The notes under the pieces: model-generated
Told to the model about the DNA's origin: nothing
What the model saw: only the letters and a program-made list of their open reading frames with translations
Databases searched by the model: none
Made by a program: the position numbers and the translations under genes
NCBI GenBank assembly: GCA_020051175.1
Contig: JAGVJJ010000014.1
Span: 1-64,000, forward strand
Length of the DNA stretch: 64,000 nucleotides
From: Bacteroidia bacterium
Lineage (GTDB): Bacteria; Bacteroidota; Bacteroidia; 2-12-FULL-35-15
Direction of reading: 5' to 3'
Shown here: piece after piece, positions 40,307 through 49,604 of the stretch
Layout of the letters: every line of letters starts with the position of its first letter
Position numbering within the stretch: position 1 is the first letter of the stretch

Positions 40307-42994
40307 TTATTTACCTTTCAATGGCTTAACCGGAGCCTGAACAACCCCATTCTTCTCAACAATAAGCGCATTTTGTTTTTCACTGATATTGATTTTTCCT
40401 TTTGAAGGATAAATGAAATAGTATTTGTTGAATCCTTCAACAGCATCAGGAGCAGCAAAAATCGGGATGAAGAAATGGTCTTTACAGAACTTCACCAGCT
40501 CCGGACGGTTTTGCTTGTCAATAGTCGCAACCTCATCAATAAACAAAGCAATTTTGTTTTGTTCATCGGTTATTGCCAAACGGTTGATAATGGACATGAT
40601 CATTACCAAACGGATCATACGGTCAGTACCATCAGATTCTACCTGGTTGGCCAAATCCACACGTTTATCGGTTCCTTTGATATGTAACAATAACTCAATG
40701 TTGAACAATTCATCAAAACCAACTTTTTTACCGCTGTCGAGATAAGTATTCAATACTTTTAAGTTTTCCGACTGGTCAAACTCAAAGCTCATCTGCCCGT
40801 TGAACTCCTGGATAGAAGCAATCTGCTTCAGCTCACCAATGATACGCTCGTTGTCAATCAAATCCACTTTCATGGACTCAATATTTGAAATACGGGTAGA
40901 AGAAAGTTTCTCATTGAATTTAGTATACACAAATTGTTTGAACTCCTCATAACGCTTTAACAACGTGTATGCAGGATTCGCAAACTGTGTTGAAATACTT
41001 GACAACAAACCATCAATACTGCGCTCTTTGTCCGACAAGCAGGCAATTTCATCTTCCACAAAAGTGATGAATTGATCAATGTCAGCCATATTGCTGCGTA
41101 ACCGATACTTTAAATTATCGAACGTAGCATCTTTCTTTGCTTTCAGTTCGGCCCTGTCCTTCTGATGAATCTGGATTTTTGAATACAAATAATCCAGGTT
41201 ATCATTGGTCTCGTATTCAATTGGCTCCAGGTTAATGGATTCCACTTCCATTTTACGCTCCTTCAGCTCACGCACACGCACTTCGTAATTACGCTTCTCA
41301 TCCTGGAGTTTCTCAAACATAATTTGTTTTTGGGAAATCTCTTTCACCAACGAGCTTAAAAATTCCTCCAGTTCTTTTTTCTCGGTATTCAATCCTCTGA
41401 TTTCATCCGTAATGGCACGTACCTGTTTTTCCAAAGCTGGTTTGCTCTCAATGCGTCTGATTTTTTCTTTGATAAGCTCAATCTCGCTCAGGATAACTTT
41501 CAGCTTGGAATCAATCTTTTCTTTATCAACAACGGTTTTCAATAATTCTTCCGTTTGTTTCTTCTCTGCCTGTAACACTTTCAGCTCGTCTTTCAATTCT
41601 TTTACAGAACGGAATTCTTTCAGCGTAATGCCTTTGGTAATATCAATTTCACCATCAAATACCGATAACAACTTAGCCGAAATCTTTTTGATTGGTTTCT
41701 TGATTTGCTTGCTGGATAAGCTAATTACCTGGTCAGCAAGTACAGAGTTCAACAGCTGCTTCACCTCTTCGTCATCCGAAATTTTGTGAATCAACAGGTT
41801 GTTGTAATTGTCAATCTGGTTTTCTAATGAAGTTATCTGGTAGTTTAGCTTTTCAATACGCAGCTCCAGTTGTTTGCTGGATAACTTCTGGATTTCAATG
41901 GTTGTAAAGCGGTTTTCAATCTCTTTACGTTCCTTATCCAGGTTGCGCCATGATTCCCTTAGGAATTCAATAGTTTCGTATTTCTGAAGCTCGTTTAGCT
42001 CATTTTGCTTCTCAGCAAGAATGTTGGTTTTGTTTTTAATATCTGAATTCTTTTCACCGATATACGAAGCGTAGCTCAACTCTTTCGGTTTCAGAATTTC
42101 ATTGATTTCATTGTGAATAGCAGCAATGTTCCGCCCGCGCTCTACTGATGAAATTTCAAGCTCCGGAATAGCGCTGGTATAAGCATTATTGAAAGCATAG
42201 ATCAACTCACCTACAATACGTGTTTTAGAGTTGTATACTTTCACTAATTCGCGGAACTCAAGGAAATCCGGGCGTACCGCTTTAATGCTCTTAATTTCCT
42301 CATTGATGCGCAACAAGTCGGTAATATCCTTTTTATTTTTCTGAGAAAAGTTAAGGCTTTCATTTTCACGGTTATCCGCAATAATCAACGACTCTTTCAG
42401 CGTTTTGTTGGTAATCAGTTTGGAATTGATCAGGTAACGGTAGATCTTGGAAAAGTTATTACTCAAACCATCTGCTTTTACAGTATCCTCAAGCCATACA
42501 ACAGCATTGTTTTTTGTACCGCGGTGGTATACCTGGTTAAATACATCCGATTTGGTGACAAACTTGCTATGGCTAACCCCGCGTTCATTCAATTTTGCAA
42601 TGGCCTCATCAAAATTCAGAAGTCGCTGGTGCGCTCCTTCGTTTTCAAAGAAATACTCTTCGCTGTATTCACTGTCAATTTTATAATACTCCAATTCCCC
42701 GTCTGTATTACGCTTTACAAGGATACAGTAGTAACCCAGCTTATTCACTTCAAATATCAAAAAGCTCTTGTTATGCGTAGGAAAGTAGTGATGGATGGTT
42801 TCCTTGTCACCTTTACGCTGGCCGCTGAACGACATCTTTTGTCCGTCAACAACGAACAAAAAGTTCAACGCATAAATAAGGGTACTTTTCCCAATATTAT
42901 TCGGCCCCACCAATTGGATAGAATCACAATCGTCCAGTTTCATTTCGGCTTTACCATAGCCCTTTGAGTTAATAAGAGAAATTCGTGTAAGCAT
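40307..42994 (-). CDS. SMC-like ATPase, MksB/MukB/JetC-like (putative condensin ATPase)
   Basis: 895 aa; Walker A 'GPNNIGKSTLIYALNFLF' at N-terminus, two long coiled-coil blocks around a central globular segment, Walker B 'NKIALFIDEVATID' near C-terminus. Confidence 0.75.
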   Translation of the reverse strand: MLTRISLINSKGYGKAEMKLDDCDSIQLVGPNNIGKSTLIYALNFLFVVDGQKMSFSGQRKGDKETIHHYFPTHNKSFLIFEVNKLGYYCILVKRNTDGELEYYKIDSEYSEEYFFENEGAHQRLLNFDEAIAKLNERGVSHSKFVTKSDVFNQVYHRGTKNNAVVWLEDTVKADGLSNNFSKIYRYLINSKLITNKTLKESLIIADNRENESLNFSQKNKKDITDLLRINEEIKSIKAVRPDFLEFRELVKVYNSKTRIVGELIYAFNNAYTSAIPELEISSVERGRNIAAIHNEINEILKPKELSYASYIGEKNSDIKNKTNILAEKQNELNELQKYETIEFLRESWRNLDKERKEIENRFTTIEIQKLSSKQLELRIEKLNYQITSLENQIDNYNNLLIHKISDDEEVKQLLNSVLADQVISLSSKQIKKPIKKISAKLLSVFDGEIDITKGITLKEFRSVKELKDELKVLQAEKKQTEELLKTVVDKEKIDSKLKVILSEIELIKEKIRRIESKPALEKQVRAITDEIRGLNTEKKELEEFLSSLVKEISQKQIMFEKLQDEKRNYEVRVRELKERKMEVESINLEPIEYETNDNLDYLYSKIQIHQKDRAELKAKKDATFDNLKYRLRSNMADIDQFITFVEDEIACLSDKERSIDGLLSSISTQFANPAYTLLKRYEEFKQFVYTKFNEKLSSTRISNIESMKVDLIDNERIIGELKQIASIQEFNGQMSFEFDQSENLKVLNTYLDSGKKVGFDELFNIELLLHIKGTDKRVDLANQVESDGTDRMIRLVMIMSIINRLAITDEQNKIALFIDEVATIDKQNRPELVKFCKDHFFIPIFAAPDAVEGFNKYYFIYPSKGKINISEKQNALIVEKNGVVQAPVKPLKGK

Positions 42995-43285
42995 TGTTAT
43001 CTGAGTTTCGTAATTATTTGAAAATCAAATATAGTAAGATGCCTGATGCCACTGGAGAGCACAAATAGCTGTTAATTCCAACTAACTGAAAAATAAATTG
43101 TTACGGGACTTTTTGTTGAAAAAATTAAAGTTGTTAAACATCCGCCAAAATGCTTGACTCGTATGCTTTAATTCACTATGATTGATAAAATTATAAACTT
43201 GCAACTTAAATATTGTAAAAGCCACAGATTCAGGGATTTAACCGGTGCAAAATCGGTGAATCTATAGCTTATAATCCCAACGTAT

Positions 43286-44041
43286 ATGACAAAAATTACT
43301 TCCCTCATTTTTGCAGCCGCAATCTGTATCGCAATCTCCTCCGGATGTAACAATGGAACTATTTCCACTGGTGACGGCTCTAATAAAGTAACTGGCAATG
43401 GAAAACAACTATCTGAAACAAGGGAAATTACAGGCTTTAGTGAAATCTCTCTCGAAGGAGCATTTAATGTTATCCTCAAACAATCAGATAAAGAGAGTGT
43501 TACAGTTGAGGCAGACGAAAATATAGTTCCCCTTATACACACAGAAGTTGAAAATGGCACCTTAAAAGTGGGTATGAAAGATAACACCACCTTTCAGAAT
43601 ATGGGCAAGCTGGAAGTAACCATATTTCTCAAAACCATTACCGGAATAAAAACTGCAGGTGCAGGTTCCCTTGTCTCTTCCGACACCCTACACGTAACTG
43701 ACCTTAAAATGGATTTAAATGGAGCGGGTGCCACGGATCTTAAAATTATGGCAGATAAGTTAACCGTAAATTCGCAATCAGTAGGTGCATTGCAACTTTC
43801 GGGGAAAGTAAAAGAGGTTGCTATTGACCAAAACGGAGTAGGACTTATTCAGGCTTTTGATTTAAAATCGGAAAAACTGACTCTAAAAGCCAGTGGTGTT
43901 GGTGCAGCTGAAGTATTCGCTTCGCAGGAACTATCAATTGACGCATCCGGTATTGGAAGTGTGCAGTACAAAGGTGGTGCTACCAAAACTGAAATTAAAA
44001 ATGATGGAATTGGCAAAGTAACGTGTATCGACTGTAAATAA
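43286..44041 (+). CDS. head GIN domain-containing protein (DUF2807)
   Basis: Lipobox 'ISSGCNN'; 'ITGFSEISLEGAFNVILKQSDKESVTVEADENIVPLIHTEVENGTLKVG' and GxG repeats. Confidence 0.92.
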   Translation: MTKITSLIFAAAICIAISSGCNNGTISTGDGSNKVTGNGKQLSETREITGFSEISLEGAFNVILKQSDKESVTVEADENIVPLIHTEVENGTLKVGMKDNTTFQNMGKLEVTIFLKTITGIKTAGAGSLVSSDTLHVTDLKMDLNGAGATDLKIMADKLTVNSQSVGALQLSGKVKEVAIDQNGVGLIQAFDLKSEKLTLKASGVGAAEVFASQELSIDASGIGSVQYKGGATKTEIKNDGIGKVTCIDCK

Positions 44042-44066
44042 ATCGGGGGCCACCATTCCAATATTT

Positions 44067-45275
44067 TTAAGAGGGCAATTCATTTTTCAATCCAAACTTA
44101 AATGTGGCTCCCTCATTTACTTTTGCTTCGGCCCAAATACGGCCACCGTGTTTTTTTATAATCCTGTAAACAAGCGACAAACCAACTCCTGTACCCTCAA
44201 ACTCGCTTTGGGTATGAAGCCGCTGAAATACACGAAACAGTTTATTGGCATATTCCATATTAAAGCCAGCTCCGTTGTCTTTCACTGAAAAAATAACATC
44301 TCCGTCCTGTTCATAGGAACTCACTTCTACAACAGGTTTTTCTATTTTAGATGAATATTTAATTGCATTTGAAAGGAGGTTCACCATCACCTGGGTCATA
44401 AGTCCATAATCGGCAAAAACAGGATGTAGTTTTTTCTGAATGATAAATGTTGCCTGACAATTGCCTGCTTTATTAATATCGGCCAACACAGCACTTGTAA
44501 GCTCATTCATATCTATCTGTGTGCGGTTAACATCTTTTCTGCCAAGCTTTGCAAATTCAAGTAAATCATCAATGAGCGTTGACATTTTTACCGTGTTATA
44601 GTTTACATTGTCCAATATCCGTTTTCCTTCCTCATCAAGCTGACCACTATAATCTTCTTTCAGTATTTGCGTAAATCCCTTTATCGCGCGCAGAGGGGCT
44701 CTTAAATCATGTGAAACCGAGTAAGAAAAAGCCTCTAAATCATTATTTGCTGCCTCCAGCTGCTCTGTACGCTGCTTCACCCGTTCTTCCAGCTCATTAT
44801 AAACATATATGTTTTCAATAGATACCGAAGTAATATCGGCCAGGGATTGCAGAAGCAATACTTCCTCTGTTGTAGGTGTATGTTGTTTCGCCCAATAATT
44901 ACCTATGGCTCCTATAGGTTCCAACGTCCTTATCGGAACCATCGCAAGGCTCTTCACAAACGTAGGCCTGTAGGCATCAATAGGAATACGGCTGTCCAAA
45001 TAGATATCCGCGATAACGGCTGGCTGTTTGTTGAGCATGGCCCAGCCACTGATACAGGCACTCATCGGGAAACGTTGTCCTTTCCACAATGGTTCTATGG
45101 CGTCTTCATCTGCATAATAGCACAGGTCACGATCCCTGAGTACAAAGGTTGCTCCATCGGCCCCGGTAAGTTTCCTGGCAGCGGTACGTACCACTTCCAT
45201 TACTTTATTAAGATCACGGGCCAAAGACAATTTTTGAACGGTCTCAACCAATAGTGTTAATTGCTCACTTGTCAT
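44067..45275 (-). CDS. GAF domain-containing sensor histidine kinase
   Basis: N-terminal GAF; 'AFSYSVSHDLRAPLRAIKGFTQIL' HisKA; 'VMVNLLSNAIKYS', 'DNGAGFNMEY', 'GTGVGLSLV' HATPase. Confidence 0.95.
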   Translation of the reverse strand: MTSEQLTLLVETVQKLSLARDLNKVMEVVRTAARKLTGADGATFVLRDRDLCYYADEDAIEPLWKGQRFPMSACISGWAMLNKQPAVIADIYLDSRIPIDAYRPTFVKSLAMVPIRTLEPIGAIGNYWAKQHTPTTEEVLLLQSLADITSVSIENIYVYNELEERVKQRTEQLEAANNDLEAFSYSVSHDLRAPLRAIKGFTQILKEDYSGQLDEEGKRILDNVNYNTVKMSTLIDDLLEFAKLGRKDVNRTQIDMNELTSAVLADINKAGNCQATFIIQKKLHPVFADYGLMTQVMVNLLSNAIKYSSKIEKPVVEVSSYEQDGDVIFSVKDNGAGFNMEYANKLFRVFQRLHTQSEFEGTGVGLSLVYRIIKKHGGRIWAEAKVNEGATFKFGLKNELPS

Positions 45276-45468
45276 TTTTACAGAAGATTATGAATGTAAA
45301 TGAGTAAATAATTTTCAATCTCACACCCCGGGCATGTATTCATTTCAAAAATAGAAGATTCTCCTTATACTTACTTTACCAACCACCGAAAAAAGCAAAA
45401 AAATTTGCATTCACCAATTAGCCAGGATTAATACATTTGCAGACCAGAAATGAATAAAGGGCGTACCT

Positions 45469-46092
45469 ATGCAAACTGAACCGGAAAACACTTCGCTTTT
45501 GAGAAATACAATTGCAATGCTTTTGGTTACATTGGTGCTGTATTCCGGTTATCAATTGAGTAATCGTTTTCATCTTATTGAACCCCGTTACCTTCCTGTA
45601 AGTTGGCTTGACAATACAATCCCGTTTTTGATGTGGACCGTATGGCCTTACTTTTTGTTGATCTTTATGGCTTTTTTACCGATAGGTATCCGGGACAGGC
45701 ACCTTTTTAATCAAACCATGTGGGCCTTTACAATTGCAGTTAGCCTGAACATTTGTTTCTGGCTGCTTTTCCCAACAATATTCCAGCGCCCGCCATTACC
45801 TGCTGACGAAGGCTACAACGCCTTTGCCTACCGCTGGTTATGCAGTATTGATACTCCGGCCAACTGCTTTCCCAGTGGTCATATCACCTCCCCTGCTATC
45901 GGATGTTGGGCACTTTCAAAAGAGGCACCTAAACACAAAACCCTGATATGGATTTGTTTTGCTTTGCTTAGCCTTACAATATTCAGTACCAAACAACATT
46001 ACATCTGGGATCTGCCAGGCGGACTGTTAACAGCCTTCACAGGCATTTACTTTAGTAAAGCTGCGTATAGTAAATTCAAACTGTTCCGATAA
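45469..46092 (+). CDS. PAP2 superfamily phosphatase/membrane protein
   Basis: 'NCFPSGHITSPAIGCWAL' and 'STKQHYIWDLPGG'. Confidence 0.85.
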   Translation: MQTEPENTSLLRNTIAMLLVTLVLYSGYQLSNRFHLIEPRYLPVSWLDNTIPFLMWTVWPYFLLIFMAFLPIGIRDRHLFNQTMWAFTIAVSLNICFWLLFPTIFQRPPLPADEGYNAFAYRWLCSIDTPANCFPSGHITSPAIGCWALSKEAPKHKTLIWICFALLSLTIFSTKQHYIWDLPGGLLTAFTGIYFSKAAYSKFKLFR

Positions 46093-46099
46093 TCTCACA

Positions 46100-46927
46100 A
46101 TGAACAATAAGCAAAGAGCATATCGGGTATGGCAGTGGGGCTTCTACCCTTTAATGATTACGGGAGCTCTTACTATATGCATTTTTTTGCTTGATTACCT
46201 GTCGCCCCAATACTGGCAGTTCATACCACTCTCCATCACCTTGCTGTGCCTTATACCTATTAACCTGCTCGAAAAAACAATGCCTTATCTTAAAACATGG
46301 CAGGGCTATCATTCCGACCTCGCTCTTGACTTATGGCGAACTTTTTTGATTTTTCCTTTAGCTTCACTGATGGCACAATACACCTTAAAGTTTTTTCAGC
46401 CCTATATTTCAATCAATTTGTTTCCTGGCAGTGACTCCATTCATCAAAGTCCTGTTGCACTTGTCATACAGTTCGTGGGTATACTGCTGCTCATCGACCT
46501 TTTTTATTACTGGGTTCACAGGGCATTCCATCATTTTAAAGTTTTGTGGTATTTTCATGCCATACATCACCGCTCCCAAAGAGTGTATTCCAACAACTCT
46601 GGCCGCTTTCACTTTATCGAAGTATTTATTAGCGGAACAATTTATTTTTTACCAATCTACATTTTTAACATTCCGGAAAATATAATCACTGCGATTGTAA
46701 CTACCACAGTTATTACCGGTTTCCTGGAACATGTAAATATTGATTTTAAAGCAGGAAAGCTGAACTACGTGCTGAATACCGCAGAACTGCACCGATGGCA
46801 TCATTCACTTGATGTACACGAGTCGAATCACAATTTCGGGAAAGTTCTAAGTATTTGGGACAGGTGCTTCGGCACCTTCTATTTCCCTAGTGATAAAGAA
46901 ATAAAAAATGTAGGTATTGAAGAATGA
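46100..46927 (+). CDS. sterol desaturase/fatty acid hydroxylase family protein
   Basis: 'YYWVHRAFHHFKVLWYFHAIHHRSQ' and 'ELHRWHHSLDVHESNHNFG' histidine clusters. Confidence 0.95.
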   Translation: MNNKQRAYRVWQWGFYPLMITGALTICIFLLDYLSPQYWQFIPLSITLLCLIPINLLEKTMPYLKTWQGYHSDLALDLWRTFLIFPLASLMAQYTLKFFQPYISINLFPGSDSIHQSPVALVIQFVGILLLIDLFYYWVHRAFHHFKVLWYFHAIHHRSQRVYSNNSGRFHFIEVFISGTIYFLPIYIFNIPENIITAIVTTTVITGFLEHVNIDFKAGKLNYVLNTAELHRWHHSLDVHESNHNFGKVLSIWDRCFGTFYFPSDKEIKNVGIEE

Positions 46928-46928
46928 G

Positions 46929-48263
46929 TTAGACAAGCTCGGGCCGTTCTACAACAAAATCCTCAAGCAATACACTCCCGTCCGCATCCAGGGCTTTTAG
47001 CGTTACAGGCTTCAACTGATTAATAAGAGCTGCATTAAAAGGAGTTTTTACTTTCACATAATTGTCAGTAAAACCATGCATAAAGCCTTCTTTGTTATCC
47101 CCTTCAAACAATACGGTACGTGTTTCTCCCAGGTGCTGCTCATAAAAACTGCGCAGCTTTTTAGCAGATAGAATACGAAGCATTTTGTTGCGCTTTTTAC
47201 GCACCGCAACAGGTACAACATCCGGCAAATGGATCGCATCCGTATTATCGCGCTCGGAGTAGGTAAACACGTGCAGATACGAAACCGGCAGCTCATTCAG
47301 GAAATTATAAGTATCTAAAAAATCTTCATCACTCTCGCCCGGAAATCCAACAATAACGTCCACACCAATACAACAATGCGGCATCAGGGTTTTAATTCGG
47401 GAAACGCGGTCGGCATACAGCTCACGCAAATAACGCCTGCGCATGGCTTTCAGCATTTTATTGCTACCCGACTGCAACGGAATATGGAAATGTGGAACAA
47501 AGCGTTTGGACTGTGCCACAAACTCAATCACCTCATCTTTCAGCAAATTAGGCTCAATCGAAGAAATGCGGAAACGTTCAATTCCATTCACCTCATCCAG
47601 TTCCTTTACCAAATCAAAAAAAGTTTCTGCCTTACGATTGCCGGTTTTAGCGGCATTGTTGCCGAAATCGCCCAGGTTCACACCGGTAAGTACAATCTCT
47701 TTTATATTCTGTTTTGCAATATCATTTGCGTTTTTTACCACATTCTCAATACTGTCGCTGCGGCTTTTACCACGTGCCAGAGGAATAGTACAGAATGAAC
47801 AGCTGTAATCGCAACCATCCTGGGCCTTCAGAAACACACGTGTGCGATCGCCAAGAGAATAAGCATCCACAAAGAAATTTGCTTCTTCTATTTCACAACT
47901 GTATATCTCAGCTTTGGATTTTTTCGTAAGATCATTCAGGTAGTTCAGCAGCTTGAACTTTTCAGAAGCACCCAGCACCAGATCAACACCATCAATATTG
48001 GCTATTTCTTCGGGCTTTAGCTGCGCATAGCACCCCACTACCACCACATATGCCTCAGGTGATACACTCAGGGCAGATTTTACAATCTGTTTGCACTCCT
48101 TATCCGCATTGGCTGTAACCGAACAGGTATTAATAACATACACATCCGAAGGCTCTTTAAAATCAACCTTCTGATAACCCTGCTCCTCAAATAAACGACC
48201 TATAGTGGAAGTCTCAGAGAAATTCAGCTTACAGCCCAGTGTATGAAATGCTACTTTTTTCAT
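46929..48263 (-). CDS. mtaB: tRNA (N6-threonylcarbamoyladenosine(37)-C2)-methylthiotransferase MtaB (start MKKVAFHTLGC)
   Basis: 'AFHTLGCKLNFSET', radical-SAM 'DGCDYSCSFCTIPLARGKSRS', 'VGVDVIVGFPGESDEDF'. Confidence 0.92.
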   Translation of the reverse strand: MKKVAFHTLGCKLNFSETSTIGRLFEEQGYQKVDFKEPSDVYVINTCSVTANADKECKQIVKSALSVSPEAYVVVVGCYAQLKPEEIANIDGVDLVLGASEKFKLLNYLNDLTKKSKAEIYSCEIEEANFFVDAYSLGDRTRVFLKAQDGCDYSCSFCTIPLARGKSRSDSIENVVKNANDIAKQNIKEIVLTGVNLGDFGNNAAKTGNRKAETFFDLVKELDEVNGIERFRISSIEPNLLKDEVIEFVAQSKRFVPHFHIPLQSGSNKMLKAMRRRYLRELYADRVSRIKTLMPHCCIGVDVIVGFPGESDEDFLDTYNFLNELPVSYLHVFTYSERDNTDAIHLPDVVPVAVRKKRNKMLRILSAKKLRSFYEQHLGETRTVLFEGDNKEGFMHGFTDNYVKVKTPFNAALINQLKPVTLKALDADGSVLLEDFVVERPELV

Positions 48264-48377
48264 TTTTTCAGGCTGCAAAGATACGAAAATTGTACAAAAC
48301 AATAGTGCGGGTTAGTAAACAGGCCCATAAAAACCAGAAATTAACATCTTGAGAACTTTTTTCAGACCACAAACTAA

Positions 48378-48414
48378 CCATGAAAATCAAAAGTAATACT
48401 TTTGATTTTCATGG
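48378..48414. repeat. palindrome flanking DUF4143 gene (downstream copy)
   Basis: ccatgaaaatcaaaagt-aat-acttttgattttcatgg; perfect 17-bp arms. Confidence 0.97.
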
Positions 48415-48417
48415 CAA

Positions 48418-49590
48418 CTATAATCTAGCCAAATCCATTGAAATGAATTCTGAAAGACTTAAAATCACGACATTATCAGCAGCATTATAGCTGTCCCCGG
48501 AAGGAATGAGTACGTAATTTTTATTTGTCTTTAAATCTTCAACACACTGGTAAAAACCTTTGCTCACCTGGGGTGCTGTAGACAACTTTATTTCAATACA
48601 AGCTATCGGCTTCGCTCCTTTTACAAGAACTATATCCGCTTCAGCACCCTGGTGTGTTCGGTAAAAATACATATCCAGGTGAGGCGGCTTCAACTGACGT
48701 ATCTGCTCCAGCACGAAACCCTCCCATGATGGACCAATAGCCGGATGCCCGGCAAGTTCGTCCATATCTGCCGTTTTCACCAATGTGTGCAGAATGCCCG
48801 AATCACGAATGTATATCTTAGGCGCCTTTACCAACCGCTTTTTTGAATTAAAAAACCAAGGTTGCAAACGCGTAAGCAAGAAAGCTCCTTCCATATATTC
48901 CAGGTACCTGCCAACCGTAGGAGCTGTTACGCCTAACGATTTTGCATAGTTTTCCTTATTCCACACACTCCCATTATTATGGGCCAGCATACTCCAGAAA
49001 TTACGAATGATTACAGCCGAAAACTCCGTTCCAAAAAGCTCACTCATATCCTTTTCCGTATAGGATTTAATCAGGCTATTGTACCAATCCTGCGAAGCGT
49101 GGTTTTGTTTCAGTTTTAAAGCTACCGGAAAACCACCTTTAAACCATAATACATCCTGTTTTATTCGACTTTTTAGGGCTTCGGCCAGGTTAATACCTCC
49201 CATATCCAAATAAGCTATTCGTCCTGCCAAGGATTCAGATACCCCTTTTATCAGGTGTGGTGACGATGAACCCAGTAATAAAAAGCGGGCTGGCTTGCGG
49301 TCAATATCAATTAAGGCTCTTAACAGAGCAAACAGTTTGGGCATCCGCTGCACCTCATCAATAATGATAAGCTTGTCCTTATTTTTCAGCAAATAGCTCT
49401 CAGCATCATTTTGTAAACGGTTGAAATGGCTTTCCAGTTCCAGATCCAGGTACAATGTCTGCTTTTTCGACTTAGATGCATAAAGTTTTGCAAGTGTAGT
49501 TTTCCCTATTTGCCTTGCCCCAAGCAGGGCTACAGCCGGACTGGTTTTCAACAAGCGGGTCAATTCTGCTATCTCTATTCTTTGTATCAT
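48418..49590 (-). CDS. ATP-binding protein, AAA_14/DUF4143 family (start taken at MIQRIEIAEL)
   Basis: 'AVALLGARQIGKTTLAKLYASKSKKQTLYLDLE', 'LIIIDEVQRMPKLFALLRALID', 'ARFLLLGSSSPHLIKGVSESLAGRIAYLDMGG', C-terminal DUF4143 'TPQGAEADIVL'-type nuclease-like region ('THQGAEADIVLVKGAKPIACIEIKLS'). Confidence 0.95.
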   Translation of the reverse strand: MIQRIEIAELTRLLKTSPAVALLGARQIGKTTLAKLYASKSKKQTLYLDLELESHFNRLQNDAESYLLKNKDKLIIIDEVQRMPKLFALLRALIDIDRKPARFLLLGSSSPHLIKGVSESLAGRIAYLDMGGINLAEALKSRIKQDVLWFKGGFPVALKLKQNHASQDWYNSLIKSYTEKDMSELFGTEFSAVIIRNFWSMLAHNNGSVWNKENYAKSLGVTAPTVGRYLEYMEGAFLLTRLQPWFFNSKKRLVKAPKIYIRDSGILHTLVKTADMDELAGHPAIGPSWEGFVLEQIRQLKPPHLDMYFYRTHQGAEADIVLVKGAKPIACIEIKLSTAPQVSKGFYQCVEDLKTNKNYVLIPSGDSYNAADNVVILSLSEFISMDLARL

Positions 49591-49604
49591 ACTACAAAGA
49601 TACA

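Noticed and set aside
41412-41789. Serine-rich antisense ORF inside the SMC-like gene (and other Ser/Phe-rich antisense ORFs)
   Set aside because: Typical mirror ORF of Lys/Glu-rich coiled-coil coding sequence.
34082-42994. Complete type Wadjet defence system (JetABCD)
   Set aside because: No JetD/TOPRIM-like gene is present on either side within the window, so only a condensin-like core is claimed.
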